Source: an uncultured Altererythrobacter sp. (GTDB lineage: Bacteria; Pseudomonadota; Alphaproteobacteria; Sphingomonadales; Sphingomonadaceae). Taken from it: 5,869 bases of DNA. Positions 1 to 5,245 of the stretch are shown one piece after another. The position numbers were made by a program, and so were the translations under genes. The stretch's first letter is position 1; each line of letters begins with the position of its first letter. Where the stretch lies: the NCBI GenBank assembly GCA_938009055.1, contig CALLIO010000090.1, positions 1 through 5,869 of the forward strand. Reading direction: 5' to 3'. Below the pieces are notes generated by a model. That model ran no database searches, was not told the origin of the DNA, and saw only the letters and a list, made by a program, of their open reading frames with translations.

Positions 1-1
1 G

Positions 2-127
2 GGGCATCAAGCGATTGACGGGCTTTCGATGTTGATTGGCCAAGCAGCCTTTGCATTCCAGCATTTCTTCAACCAGCCTGCGCCGCGTGATTATGATGAG
101 GAATTGCGGGAGTTGCTGTTGAAATGA
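2..127 (+). CDS. aroE: Shikimate dehydrogenase AroE, C-terminal end (partial)
   Basis: Only the last 41 residues are present; the 5' part lies before the window. The visible tail begins GHQAIDGLSMLIGQAAFAFQ. The D-G-x-x-M-L-x-x-Q-A pattern is the hallmark C-terminal helix of AroE, in which the Gln contributes to shikimate binding. The enzyme reduces 3-dehydroshikimate to shikimate with NADPH in the cytoplasmic pathway to aromatic amino acids. The last residues (ELRELLLK) form a typical closing amphipathic helix. The TGA stop at 125-127 overlaps the ATG of coaE (ATGA), implying translational coupling. The order aroE-coaE-dnaQ is common in Alphaproteobacteria, which supports the call despite the short fragment. 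The related quinate/shikimate dehydrogenases would share this tail, but the neighbours favour AroE. Confidence 0.9.
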   Translation, partial: GHQAIDGLSMLIGQAAFAFQHFFNQPAPRDYDEELRELLLK

Positions 128-744
128 GTGAAGCACAATCCAGCCCGCAAACCATTGGCCTAACCGGCTCAATTGGCATGGGCAAATCAACCGTTGCAGC
201 CATGTTTGAAGAATGCGGCGTGCCGATCTTTGATGCTGATGCTGAAGTGCGCGCCATGCAAGGTCCAGGCGGCCCCTTGATTCCGATCATCGAGCAAGCT
301 TTTCCTGGCTCAACTGGCCCCAAGGGTGTCGACCGCGATGCATTGGGAGCACAAGTCTTCGCTGATCCTGATGCACGCGCAAAGCTGGAAGCAATTGTCC
401 ATCCAGCGGTTGCCGATAAACGCGCTGAATTTATCGAAGCGAATACAAATCAACCTTTGATCCTGTTCGATATTCCCTTGCTTTTCGAAGGTGGCGGCCA
501 CGCCATGGTCGATCATATTGTCGTTGTTTCAGCTCCTGAAGATATGCAGCGCGAACGGGTTTTGGCTCGCCCCGGTATGAGCGAGCAGAAATTTCAGCAC
601 ATTCTCCAAATCCAAGTGCCCGATGTTGAGAAGCGCGCGCGTGCAGATCATGTGATTTACACTGGGGTCAGTCTGGAAGAAACCAAGGCTTCTGTGAAAG
701 CACTAGTAGCGGAATTGCTCGAAGGCCCAACTGAGGAAAATTAG
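124..744 (+). CDS. coaE: Dephospho-CoA kinase CoaE
   Basis: This enzyme phosphorylates the 3'-hydroxyl of dephospho-CoA with ATP, the last step of coenzyme A synthesis, in the cytoplasm. The 206-residue length is normal for the family. Visible motifs are the P-loop GSIGMGKST (residues 15-23), the FDAD segment (36-39) that helps bind substrate and metal, IVHP (91-94), DIPLLFE (116-122), and the lid and C-terminal region with the EKRARADHVI signature (169-178). The ATG at 124 overlaps the aroE stop. A modest Shine-Dalgarno candidate, GGGAG, lies inside aroE at 108-112, 11 nt upstream, so coupling to aroE translation is likely. The TAG stop is itself the 5' arm of a perfect hairpin (742-760). 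No key residue appears to be missing. Confidence 0.96.
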   Translation: MSEAQSSPQTIGLTGSIGMGKSTVAAMFEECGVPIFDADAEVRAMQGPGGPLIPIIEQAFPGSTGPKGVDRDALGAQVFADPDARAKLEAIVHPAVADKRAEFIEANTNQPLILFDIPLLFEGGGHAMVDHIVVVSAPEDMQRERVLARPGMSEQKFQHILQIQVPDVEKRARADHVIYTGVSLEETKASVKALVAELLEGPTEEN

Positions 745-760
745 CGTCCAATTGACGCTA
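742..760. other. Perfect 7-bp inverted repeat built on the coaE stop codon
   Basis: TAGCGTC (742-748) and GACGCTA (754-760) are perfect inverted repeats around the 5-nt loop CAATT, and the first three bases are the coaE stop codon. On the + strand no T-run follows, so a classical intrinsic terminator is unlikely; an mRNA-stabilising or processing hairpin between coaE and dnaQ is one possibility. On the minus strand the repeat is followed by ATTTTCC, but no minus-strand gene ends here. The 3' half also contains TTGACG (752-757), a good -35 hexamer, but the 17-bp-spaced -10 (GAATGC, 775-780) is poor. The repeat is seen directly; its role is unknown. Confidence 0.5.
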
Positions 761-804
761 CAAGCCCCTTGCGCGAATGCCTTCATGATCCGATAGTGCC
801 TTCA

Positions 805-1503
805 ATGCGCGAGATTGTCTTTGATACGGAAACCACAGGTCTTGATCCCAAGACAGGTGACCGGATGGTTGAGATGGGCTGCGTAGAAATGGTCAATCGC
901 GTGCCAACTGGCGCGACATTCCATGCTTATTACAATCCGCAGCGCGATATGCCCGCAGGCGCAGAAGCCGTGCACGGTCTTTCCGCCAGCTTTCTGTCAG
1001 ATAAGCAATTGTTCAAGGATGGCGCAGCGGAATTGCTTGAATTTCTAGGCGATGCACCGCTGGTTGCGCATAATGCTGGGTTCGACTTCGGATTCCTAAA
1101 TTCAGAGCTTGCTTTGGCTGGGTTGGAACCTGTTTCGCTTGACCGGATGGTTGATACTGTCGCGCTTGCCCGCAAAAAGCATCCCGGCGCGAAATTGTCG
1201 CTCGATGCTTTGTGCACACGCTATGGAATTGATCGCAGCCACCGCGTCAAACACGGCGCGCTGCTTGATGCCGAATTGCTTGCACAAGTTTACGTTGAGC
1301 TAACGGGTGGCCGGCAGATTGGGCTTGGATTGGCTGCTGATGATCCAGCGACTGAAACCAAAGTTGATGAGACAGCATCCACTCTGATTGGTAAACCAAC
1401 CGGCGAACGGCGCGAGCCTCGCCCCCATCACGCAAGCTCGGAAGAGCTGGCTCGCCACAAACAATTTGTCGACCAAATCGAATCCCCCCTTTGGTCGAAT
1501 TAG
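805..1503 (+). CDS. dnaQ: DNA polymerase III epsilon subunit, 3'-5' proofreading exonuclease
   Basis: DnaQ removes misincorporated nucleotides as part of the polymerase III core (alpha-epsilon-theta). The 232-residue protein has a DEDDh exonuclease domain: Exo I DTETTG (catalytic D7 and E9), Exo II around AGFDFGFLN (D94), and Exo III HRVKHGALLDAE (H150 and D155). After the domain, Q171-L176 (QIGLGL) sits where the E. coli epsilon beta-clamp motif lies. A flexible linker then leads to the C-terminal SSEELARHKQFVDQ...PLW segment, which resembles the alpha-binding tail of true epsilon subunits and argues against a generic DEDDh exonuclease. I chose ATG 805 because MREIVFDTETTG is the family start; an in-frame TTG at 769 would add 12 residues unlike the family. 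No clear Shine-Dalgarno is visible before 805. The gap from coaE is 60 nt. Confidence 0.95.
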   Translation: MREIVFDTETTGLDPKTGDRMVEMGCVEMVNRVPTGATFHAYYNPQRDMPAGAEAVHGLSASFLSDKQLFKDGAAELLEFLGDAPLVAHNAGFDFGFLNSELALAGLEPVSLDRMVDTVALARKKHPGAKLSLDALCTRYGIDRSHRVKHGALLDAELLAQVYVELTGGRQIGLGLAADDPATETKVDETASTLIGKPTGERREPRPHHASSEELARHKQFVDQIESPLWSN

Positions 1504-1506
1504 GAG
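1502..1506 (+). promoter_or_regulatory. Shine-Dalgarno of hpf, overlapping the dnaQ stop
   Basis: AGGAG lies 8 nt before ATG 1515 and shares bases with the TAG stop of dnaQ (1501-1503). It is the clearest ribosome binding site in the window. It fixes the hpf start at 1515 rather than at the in-frame TTG at 1491. The placement suggests that ribosomes terminating on dnaQ could reinitiate on hpf. Confidence 0.8.
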
Positions 1507-1514
1507 CGCAGAAC

Positions 1515-2078
1515 ATGGATATTCGCATTTCAGGCCACCAAGTGGAAACCGGCAGCGCGCTTCAAGAGCATGCGCAGGAACGGCTGACATCGATCGTCGA
1601 CAAATATTTCGAACGCGCGATTTCCTCGCATGTCACCTTCGGCAAGGGGTCAGCGCATGGCTTCAAATGCGATATTGTGACGCATGCAATGCAAGGCTTT
1701 GTGATTAAGGCTCAAGCAGAAGCCGCTGAAGCGCATCAAGCGCTTGATGGAGCCGCTGCCAAGATCGACAAGCAATTGCGGCGTTATAAGCGGCGGATCA
1801 AGGATCGCCATGAACAAGCCGCCCATGCGATGAAGGAAGAAGAAGCGGCTTACACCATCTTCGCAGTGGACGAATCGGAAGAAGAAGTCACTGTCGATGC
1901 TCCGCCCATTATCGCGGAAACCAGCGTCTATGTGCCTGAAACAACCGTGCCCGATGCTGTGATGCTGCTCGATTTGCAGGATACGCCTGCGCTTTTCTTC
2001 AAAAATGCTGGCACTGGACGGCATAATATGGTTTATCGCCGCGCTGACGGCTCAATCGGCTGGGTTGAGCCACAATAA
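1515..2078 (+). CDS. hpf: Long-form ribosome hibernation promoting factor HPF
   Basis: Long HPF binds the 30S decoding region and drives formation of inactive 100S ribosome dimers in stationary phase or starvation. The 187-residue length matches the long, two-domain form rather than short enterobacterial HPF or YfiA. The N-terminal S30AE domain (about 1-105) starts MDIRISGHQVETG, continues with the basic helix KQLRRYKRRIKDRHE (86-100), and is followed by an acidic linker (about 117-130). The C-terminal dimerisation domain (about 145-187) carries ALFFKNAGTGRHNMVYRRAD and ends GSIGWVEPQ, closely matching the family's F-x-N-x-x-T-G-x-x-x-V-x-Y-R-R-x-D-G pattern. It lies 11 nt after dnaQ and is followed by a terminator-like hairpin. 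Placement just before ptsN echoes the hpf-ptsN adjacency known near rpoN in enterics, but rpoN is not in this window. Confidence 0.95.
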   Translation: MDIRISGHQVETGSALQEHAQERLTSIVDKYFERAISSHVTFGKGSAHGFKCDIVTHAMQGFVIKAQAEAAEAHQALDGAAAKIDKQLRRYKRRIKDRHEQAAHAMKEEEAAYTIFAVDESEEEVTVDAPPIIAETSVYVPETTVPDAVMLLDLQDTPALFFKNAGTGRHNMVYRRADGSIGWVEPQ

Positions 2079-2118
2079 GGCACGGTCTGGGGAATGAAAA
2101 TTCCTGGTGCCTTTCCTT
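2079..2118 (+). terminator. Possible imperfect terminator hairpin after hpf
   Basis: Immediately after the hpf stop, GGCAC (2079-2083) can pair with GTGCC (2107-2111). Inside it, GGAAT (2091-2095) pairs with ATTCC (2100-2104) around a GAAA tetraloop, leaving an asymmetric internal loop. A T-rich but interrupted tract (TTTCCTT, 2112-2118) follows. The position is right for ending the aroE-hpf transcript, but the stem is broken and the tract imperfect, so it could be a partial terminator or a 3'-end stability element. Confidence 0.4.
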
Positions 2119-2154
2119 ATATGATGGGACCAATCGCCACCCCTTTTCGGTGCA

Positions 2155-2182
2155 TTGGCTCTCGCAAGTTGTTAGGTATTCA
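2155..2182 (+). promoter_or_regulatory. Weak candidate promoter upstream of ptsN
   Basis: TTGGCT (2155-2160) and TATTCA (2177-2182), 16 bp apart, are the best sigma-70-like pair I can find in the 119-nt gap between hpf and ptsN. Both hexamers are imperfect. Transcription would start about 10 nt before the ptsN ATG at 2198, leaving almost no leader. The main support is that ptsN follows a possible terminator and needs some transcription source. Readthrough from hpf is an equally good explanation. Confidence 0.2.
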
Positions 2183-2197
2183 GGACTTTTTGCCCCG

Positions 2198-2659
2198 ATG
2201 AACCCCAATTTCCAATTTCTACCCGAAGCTGTTGTGACTGTGGATGCAACATCCAAACAGACTGTGCTTGAGCAAGCTGCCAGCTTGCTCGCATCAGTCT
2301 ATGGGATCGATTCTGTTACAGCGCTTGATGGCCTTGAAGAACGCGAAAAGCTTGGATCAACTGGCTTTGGCCGGGGTGTCGCGATCCCGCATGCGCGCTC
2401 GGCTGAGATTTCGCGTCCAATGGTAGCTTGTTTGCGGTTGGAACAAGCCGTGGACTTCGATGCGGCTGATGGAATGCCAGTGGATTTGGTGTTCGCAATG
2501 CTCTCGCCAGAAAATGCAGGCGCCACTCATTTGCATGCCTTGGCTGCCATTTCGCGTATGGTTCGCGATGATGGCGTGCATGACGCATTGACTAAAGCGC
2601 CTGATTGCGAAGCGATTTACGCTTTGCTCAGCAATCATATTGATCGCGATGCCGCCTGA
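2198..2659 (+). CDS. ptsN: PTS IIA-like nitrogen regulatory protein PtsN (EIIA-Ntr)
   Basis: PtsN is the terminal phosphoacceptor of the PTS-Ntr phosphorelay (EI-Ntr to NPr to EIIA-Ntr). It regulates rather than transports, affecting potassium, nitrogen or carbon responses according to its phosphorylation state. The 153-residue protein is one PTS EIIA type-2 domain. The phosphorylatable histidine is H65 in GRGVAIPHAR (58-67), preceded by the family motif EEREKLGSTG (47-56). The PVDLVFAMLSPENAGATHLHALA block (94-116) is also typical, including the conserved H-L-x-x-L-A. ATG 2198 is preferred; the in-frame GTG at 2150 would add 16 residues with no match to the family. AGGA at 2182-2185, 12 nt upstream, is a weak ribosome binding site. 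The 3' end overlaps the thioesterase gene by 11 nt. Confidence 0.93.
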   Translation: MNPNFQFLPEAVVTVDATSKQTVLEQAASLLASVYGIDSVTALDGLEEREKLGSTGFGRGVAIPHARSAEISRPMVACLRLEQAVDFDAADGMPVDLVFAMLSPENAGATHLHALAAISRMVRDDGVHDALTKAPDCEAIYALLSNHIDRDAA

Positions 2660-3143
2660 AGACGCTTCTTCCTCTGCCGATGCAGGCGGAGCGCAGCGCC
2701 ATTACAGAGCGCTTGAGCGCCTTTACCACTCAGCGCCAGTCAATCAGCTCTTCTCCTCTCAATTGTCGATTTTGGACAAGGGCATTGCGCGCCTTACCTT
2801 TGATGTGGACGAGCGCAGCTATCACGCAGCGGGCGCAGCGCATGGCACGATTTATTTCAAAATGCTCGATGATGCAGCCTTCTATGCAGCCAACACGCTG
2901 GTGAGCGACAAATTCCTGCTGACGACCAGCTTCAATCTGCATTTCACCAAGCCTGTGCGCACCGGCAAAGTGATTGCAGAAGGCAAATGGATTAGCGGCA
3001 AACGCCGAGTGTTCGTGGCCGAATCGCGTTTAATTGACGAAGAAGGCGATGAAATTGGCCGCGGCACAGGTACATTCATGCGCTCGCACATCGCGCTTTC
3101 CGGATTGGCTGGCTATTCCAGCGATCCAGCCGAGCAAGAGTGA
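2649..3143 (+). CDS. PaaI-family hotdog-fold thioesterase
   Basis: The 164-residue protein reads as a single hotdog domain of the PaaI/YbgC-like acyl-CoA thioesterase type, which hydrolyses acyl-CoA to free acid and CoA. The central helix motif is HGTIYFKMLDDAAFYAAN (65-82), aligning with HGG(x6)D(x)A of PaaI. H65 and D74 fit the active-site positions, although the usual second Gly is Thr67. The strand FNLHFTKPVRTGKVIAEG (95-112) fits the conserved region after the helix. An unconserved N-terminal tail of roughly 20 residues precedes the fold. The substrate cannot be told from sequence. ATG 2649 lies inside the end of ptsN (11-nt overlap) with no clear Shine-Dalgarno, so coupling is likely; an in-frame TTG at 2640 is the alternative start. 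The TGA stop overlaps the GTG of the next gene. Confidence 0.85.
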   Translation: MPPEDASSSADAGGAQRHYRALERLYHSAPVNQLFSSQLSILDKGIARLTFDVDERSYHAAGAAHGTIYFKMLDDAAFYAANTLVSDKFLLTTSFNLHFTKPVRTGKVIAEGKWISGKRRVFVAESRLIDEEGDEIGRGTGTFMRSHIALSGLAGYSSDPAEQE

Positions 3144-3496
3144 GCCCGTTGGACGCTAGGCTTCCTGCGCATTTAGAAGTTTCGGGCTATATTCGCATTG
3201 CTGAGGCCCAGGGCGGCTTTGGAATGGTGCTGTCCAAAGGCGAAAGAGAGGCTGGCACCGTTCTTTTGTTAACCACCCATCGCAATGAAAATGCAACACT
3301 TTGGGAGCGGATGCCGCAGCTCGATGGAAGCAGGCCCTATATTGTTGCAAAGCAGCAAAACGATGAAAATAAACAAGAGTTTGCTGAGTACATCCAGCGC
3401 AGAGGCCAGCAGGACCCGGATATTTGGGTTGTAGAGCTGGATATCGCTGATCCCGAACGGTTCATCGCATCGTTGCCTTCACAGGGCGAATGTTAA
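3140..3496 (+). CDS. DUF1491 family protein of unknown function
   Basis: This 118-residue protein resembles DUF1491, a small uncharacterised family of Alphaproteobacteria. The recognisable pattern is RLPAHLEVSGYIRIAEAQGG (7-26) at the start, a middle section with GTVLLLTTHRN and LWERMPQLDG (39-63), and the ending QRRGQQDPDIWVVELDIAD (86-104), whose D-P-D-I/L-W-V-V-E core is the best family signature. There is no signal peptide or membrane segment, so it is probably cytoplasmic. The start is GTG, overlapping the preceding TGA as GTGA, which indicates coupling to the thioesterase; TTG 3149 is possible but less likely. No catalytic motif is evident and I do not assign a function. It is the last gene of the ptsN cluster. 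Confidence 0.8.
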   Translation: MSPLDARLPAHLEVSGYIRIAEAQGGFGMVLSKGEREAGTVLLLTTHRNENATLWERMPQLDGSRPYIVAKQQNDENKQEFAEYIQRRGQQDPDIWVVELDIADPERFIASLPSQGEC

Positions 3497-3497
3497 C

Positions 3498-3525
3498 TTG
3501 ACGTAGAGATTTATGTCTCTATTTC
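3498..3525 (+). promoter_or_regulatory. Candidate promoter with palindromic spacer
   Basis: TTGACG (3498-3503) is a five-of-six match to the -35 consensus. At 16 bp spacing TATTTC (3520-3525) is a mediocre -10. The spacer is almost entirely the inverted repeat at 3504-3521, a location where a repressor could act. Transcription from here would give the hydrolase a leader of about 170 nt. The weak -10 keeps confidence low. Confidence 0.25.
3504..3521. repeat. Perfect 6-bp inverted repeat TAGAGA-N6-TCTCTA
   Basis: TAGAGA (3504-3509) and TCTCTA (3516-3521) flank the loop TTTATG. The repeat begins 8 nt after the DUF1491 stop and is followed by only three T residues. It could be a weak 3' hairpin for the ptsN cluster. 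It could equally be a protein-binding operator, because it fills the spacer of the possible promoter at 3498-3525. Sequence alone does not decide between these. Confidence 0.45.
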
Positions 3526-3591
3526 GCGCTCAACTTCGTAGTGCGTAGGCGGTTCGATTGGGCAATACAGTCCACGAATTAGCACGCAGAC

Positions 3592-3618
3592 GGGGGATGA
3601 GCCGGCAGGCCCCTTTTT
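3592..3618 (+). terminator. Weak terminator-like structure (GGGG...CCCC then T5)
   Basis: GGGG (3592-3595) can pair with CCCC (3610-3613), directly followed by TTTTT (3614-3618). The loop is long (14 nt) and the stem only 4 bp, so a stable terminator is doubtful; a smaller GCC/GGC pairing inside the loop competes. It would lie about 95 nt after the DUF1491 stop. Confidence 0.25.
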
Positions 3619-3703
3619 GGATCTAACCCCAATTGTCGCAATTCAACGCGAACAGGTCCTAACCTGCGCCAGAGCTCGTTCACCGCTCAAAACGTGAAAC
3701 ATA

Positions 3704-4369
3704 ATGAGTCGCAAGACCCATAAAATTACCCTTGCAGCATTGTCTGCTGCTACTGTTTTTACTCTTGCAAGCGCCGAAATGTCTGGCGCTTTTGCACAAG
3801 AAGAGGCCAATGATGGTGCTGCTAGCGCAGCTGTAGAAGTCGCTGAAGAAGCGCCTGCTCCTACATTTGTCTCAAGCGAGATTGTTCAGCCCGTCCCTGA
3901 AGTGGTTGAAGAAGATGTCGTCGAACCCGTTGAAGCTGCAGCTCCTGCGGCAAGCTCCTTGCGCGAACTCGTCAATGCAACCTCGACTGACTTTTCCTTG
4001 AGCGAGCAAATGCAATGCTTGGCTGGCGCAGTTTACTTTGAAGCACGCGGCGAGCCATTGGCTGGTCAATTGGCTGTTGCCAAAGTCGTGATGAACCGCA
4101 GCGAAGATCGCCGTTTTCCCGATAGCTATTGCGGCGTTGTCTATCAGCGCGCTCAATTCTCTTTCGTGAAGAATGGGCGGATGCCGCGCATTCGCACTAG
4201 CTCAAACGCTTGGCAGCGCGCCAAAGCCATCGCACGGATCGCTCATGAAGATCAGTGGGATAGCGCAGCGCAAGATTCGCTTTATTTTCACGCGAAATAT
4301 GTGAGCCCATCGTGGAGCCGCAAAAAGGCGAAGCGCACAGCGATCAGCAGCCACATTTTCTATCGTTAA
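3704..4369 (+). CDS. Secreted SleB-like cell-wall hydrolase
   Basis: The 221-residue protein begins with a signal peptide: basic MSRKTHK, a hydrophobic core at 8-24, and probable cleavage after AFA (29-31), sending it to the periplasm. Residues 32-95 are an acidic, Ala/Pro/Glu/Val-rich linker of low complexity. The C-terminal domain (about 98-221) matches the Hydrolase_2 / SleB family, named after the spore-cortex-lytic enzyme: CLAGAVYFEARGEP (105-118) with the probable catalytic Glu113, AVAKVVMNR (124-132), SYCGVVYQRAQFSF (141-154), the YFHAKYVSP region (194-202) and the final SSHIFYR. Family members act on peptidoglycan glycan strands as lytic transglycosylases or hydrolases; in non-sporulating bacteria they presumably remodel wall, which is inference. 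Cys105 and Cys143 could form a disulfide. ATG 3704 has no good Shine-Dalgarno. The gene converges on xth. Confidence 0.9.
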   Translation: MSRKTHKITLAALSAATVFTLASAEMSGAFAQEEANDGAASAAVEVAEEAPAPTFVSSEIVQPVPEVVEEDVVEPVEAAAPAASSLRELVNATSTDFSLSEQMQCLAGAVYFEARGEPLAGQLAVAKVVMNRSEDRRFPDSYCGVVYQRAQFSFVKNGRMPRIRTSSNAWQRAKAIARIAHEDQWDSAAQDSLYFHAKYVSPSWSRKKAKRTAISSHIFYR

Positions 4370-4375
4370 GGCGTT

Positions 4376-4392
4376 AGCGGGCAATGCCCGCT
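4376..4392. terminator. Hairpin between convergent hydrolase and xth genes
   Basis: AGCGGGC (4376-4382) and GCCCGCT (4386-4392) form a perfect 7-bp GC-rich stem with the 3-nt loop AAT. It lies in the 28-nt gap between two converging stop codons, which suits a shared bidirectional terminator. Neither side has a T-run, so intrinsic termination may be weak or Rho may assist; the stem could instead protect both 3' ends. Confidence 0.5.
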
Positions 4393-4397
4393 CGGCT

Positions 4398-5207
4398 CTA
4401 GCTTAATTTCACCCACACAGGCGCGTGATCGCTGGCCTTTTCACGCCCGCGATGCTCGCGGTCAACGCCAGCCGATTGCAATCGGTCAGCCAATTCCGGC
4501 GTCAGAAGCAAGTGGTCGATGCGGAAGCCATGGTCGCGTTGCCATGCGCCTGCTTGATAATCCCAGTAAGTCCACACTCCGCCGCGCGGATTTAGTGTGC
4601 GCACAGCGTCTGTCCATCCATCGCTGAGCAATTGCGCATAAGCACTACGCGACTCAGGCTGCATGAGTGCATCGCTGGCCATTGCTTTGACAGCCCAGAC
4701 ATCGTCATCTTCGGGAATGACATTGTAATCGCCCACGACTGCGCAAGGGACTTCGGATGCCCAAATCTCAGCCATCCGCGCGCGCAATTTGGCCATCCAA
4801 GCGATTTTGTAGTCAAATTTGGGCCCGGGCAGCGGATTGCCATTGGGCAGATAGATGCAGACCACGCGTGTCGTGCGGCCGTCTGTATCCGTCACATCGG
4901 CTTCCAAATAGCGTGATTGCTCGCCCTCGCCTTCCTTGGGGCCATTGATGCCAAGCCCGCGCTGCACTTCTTGCGGGCCATCAGGAATCGCTTCATTATC
5001 CGTCAGGATCGCGACACCATTGAAGCTTTTTTGCCCATGCCAGATGGCTGAATAGCCAAGCTCTTCAAACTCGCTGGCTGGAAAGCCTTCATCCTGGCTT
5101 TTGATTTCCTGTAGGCACGCCACAGTTGGCCGCGTTTCCGCCAGCCATTCTTTCAGCCGCGGCAGCCGCGCTTTGATCCCATTGATATTGAATGTTGCGA
5201 TTTTCAT
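4398..5207 (-). CDS. xth: Exodeoxyribonuclease III / AP endonuclease
   Basis: The enzyme incises DNA at abasic sites and trims 3' ends in base-excision repair. The 269-residue length and collinear motifs match E. coli exonuclease III (XthA): FNINGIKARL with N7, CLQEIKSQD with E34, IYLPNGNP with Y119, GDYNVIP with D160 and N162, FRIDHLLLTP with D231, and KASDHAPVW with D260 and H261. All metal-binding and catalytic residues appear intact. The start ATG (complement of 5205-5207) gives MKIATFNINGIKAR, the standard family start, although the bases before it are pyrimidine-rich with no Shine-Dalgarno. The gene lies 55 nt downstream of erpA on the same strand and is probably co-transcribed with it. 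It ends 28 nt from the convergent hydrolase gene. Confidence 0.96.
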   Translation of the reverse strand: MKIATFNINGIKARLPRLKEWLAETRPTVACLQEIKSQDEGFPASEFEELGYSAIWHGQKSFNGVAILTDNEAIPDGPQEVQRGLGINGPKEGEGEQSRYLEADVTDTDGRTTRVVCIYLPNGNPLPGPKFDYKIAWMAKLRARMAEIWASEVPCAVVGDYNVIPEDDDVWAVKAMASDALMQPESRSAYAQLLSDGWTDAVRTLNPRGGVWTYWDYQAGAWQRDHGFRIDHLLLTPELADRLQSAGVDREHRGREKASDHAPVWVKLS

Positions 5208-5245
5208 ATGGGAGGGTGTGCCCGAAGATTGCCCTCGCGTCTAAC

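Larger units (their letters stand above)
3497..3703. other. 207-nt non-coding gap before the cell-wall hydrolase
   Basis: No convincing gene is present on either strand. The longest + strand ATG-started reading frames I checked encode about 9-11 residues (from 3513 and 3597) and lack sensible ribosome binding sites. The gap holds a good -35 hexamer near its start (3498-3503), four small inverted repeats (entered separately or described in the findings) and presumably the promoter of the hydrolase gene. I could not identify a convincing -10 element close to 3704. Confidence 0.6.

Noticed and set aside
769..804. N-terminal extension of DnaQ from a TTG start
   Set aside because: The 12 extra residues do not resemble the family. 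MREIVFDTETTG from 805 is the normal start, and no ribosome binding site supports 769.
2150..2197. GTG-initiated N-terminal extension of PtsN
   Set aside because: The extra 16 residues are not PtsN-like, and the ATG at 2198 gives the standard length.
3597..3626. Nine-codon reading frame (MSRQAPFWI) overlapping the GGGG...CCCC-T5 structure, as a leader-peptide attenuator
   Set aside because: The G-run abuts the ATG with no spacing for ribosome binding. The peptide has no run of regulatory codons, and the stem is too weak to argue for attenuation.
3704..3712. GAGTC (a GANTC CcrM methylation site) at the hydrolase start codon as a cell-cycle signal
   Set aside because: GANTC occurs many times in the window, near the chance rate, so one at a start codon is not meaningful by itself.
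4632..4916. + strand open frame opposite xth
   Set aside because: It is a shadow of the intact, motif-complete xth on the other strand, and its translation resembles no protein family I know.
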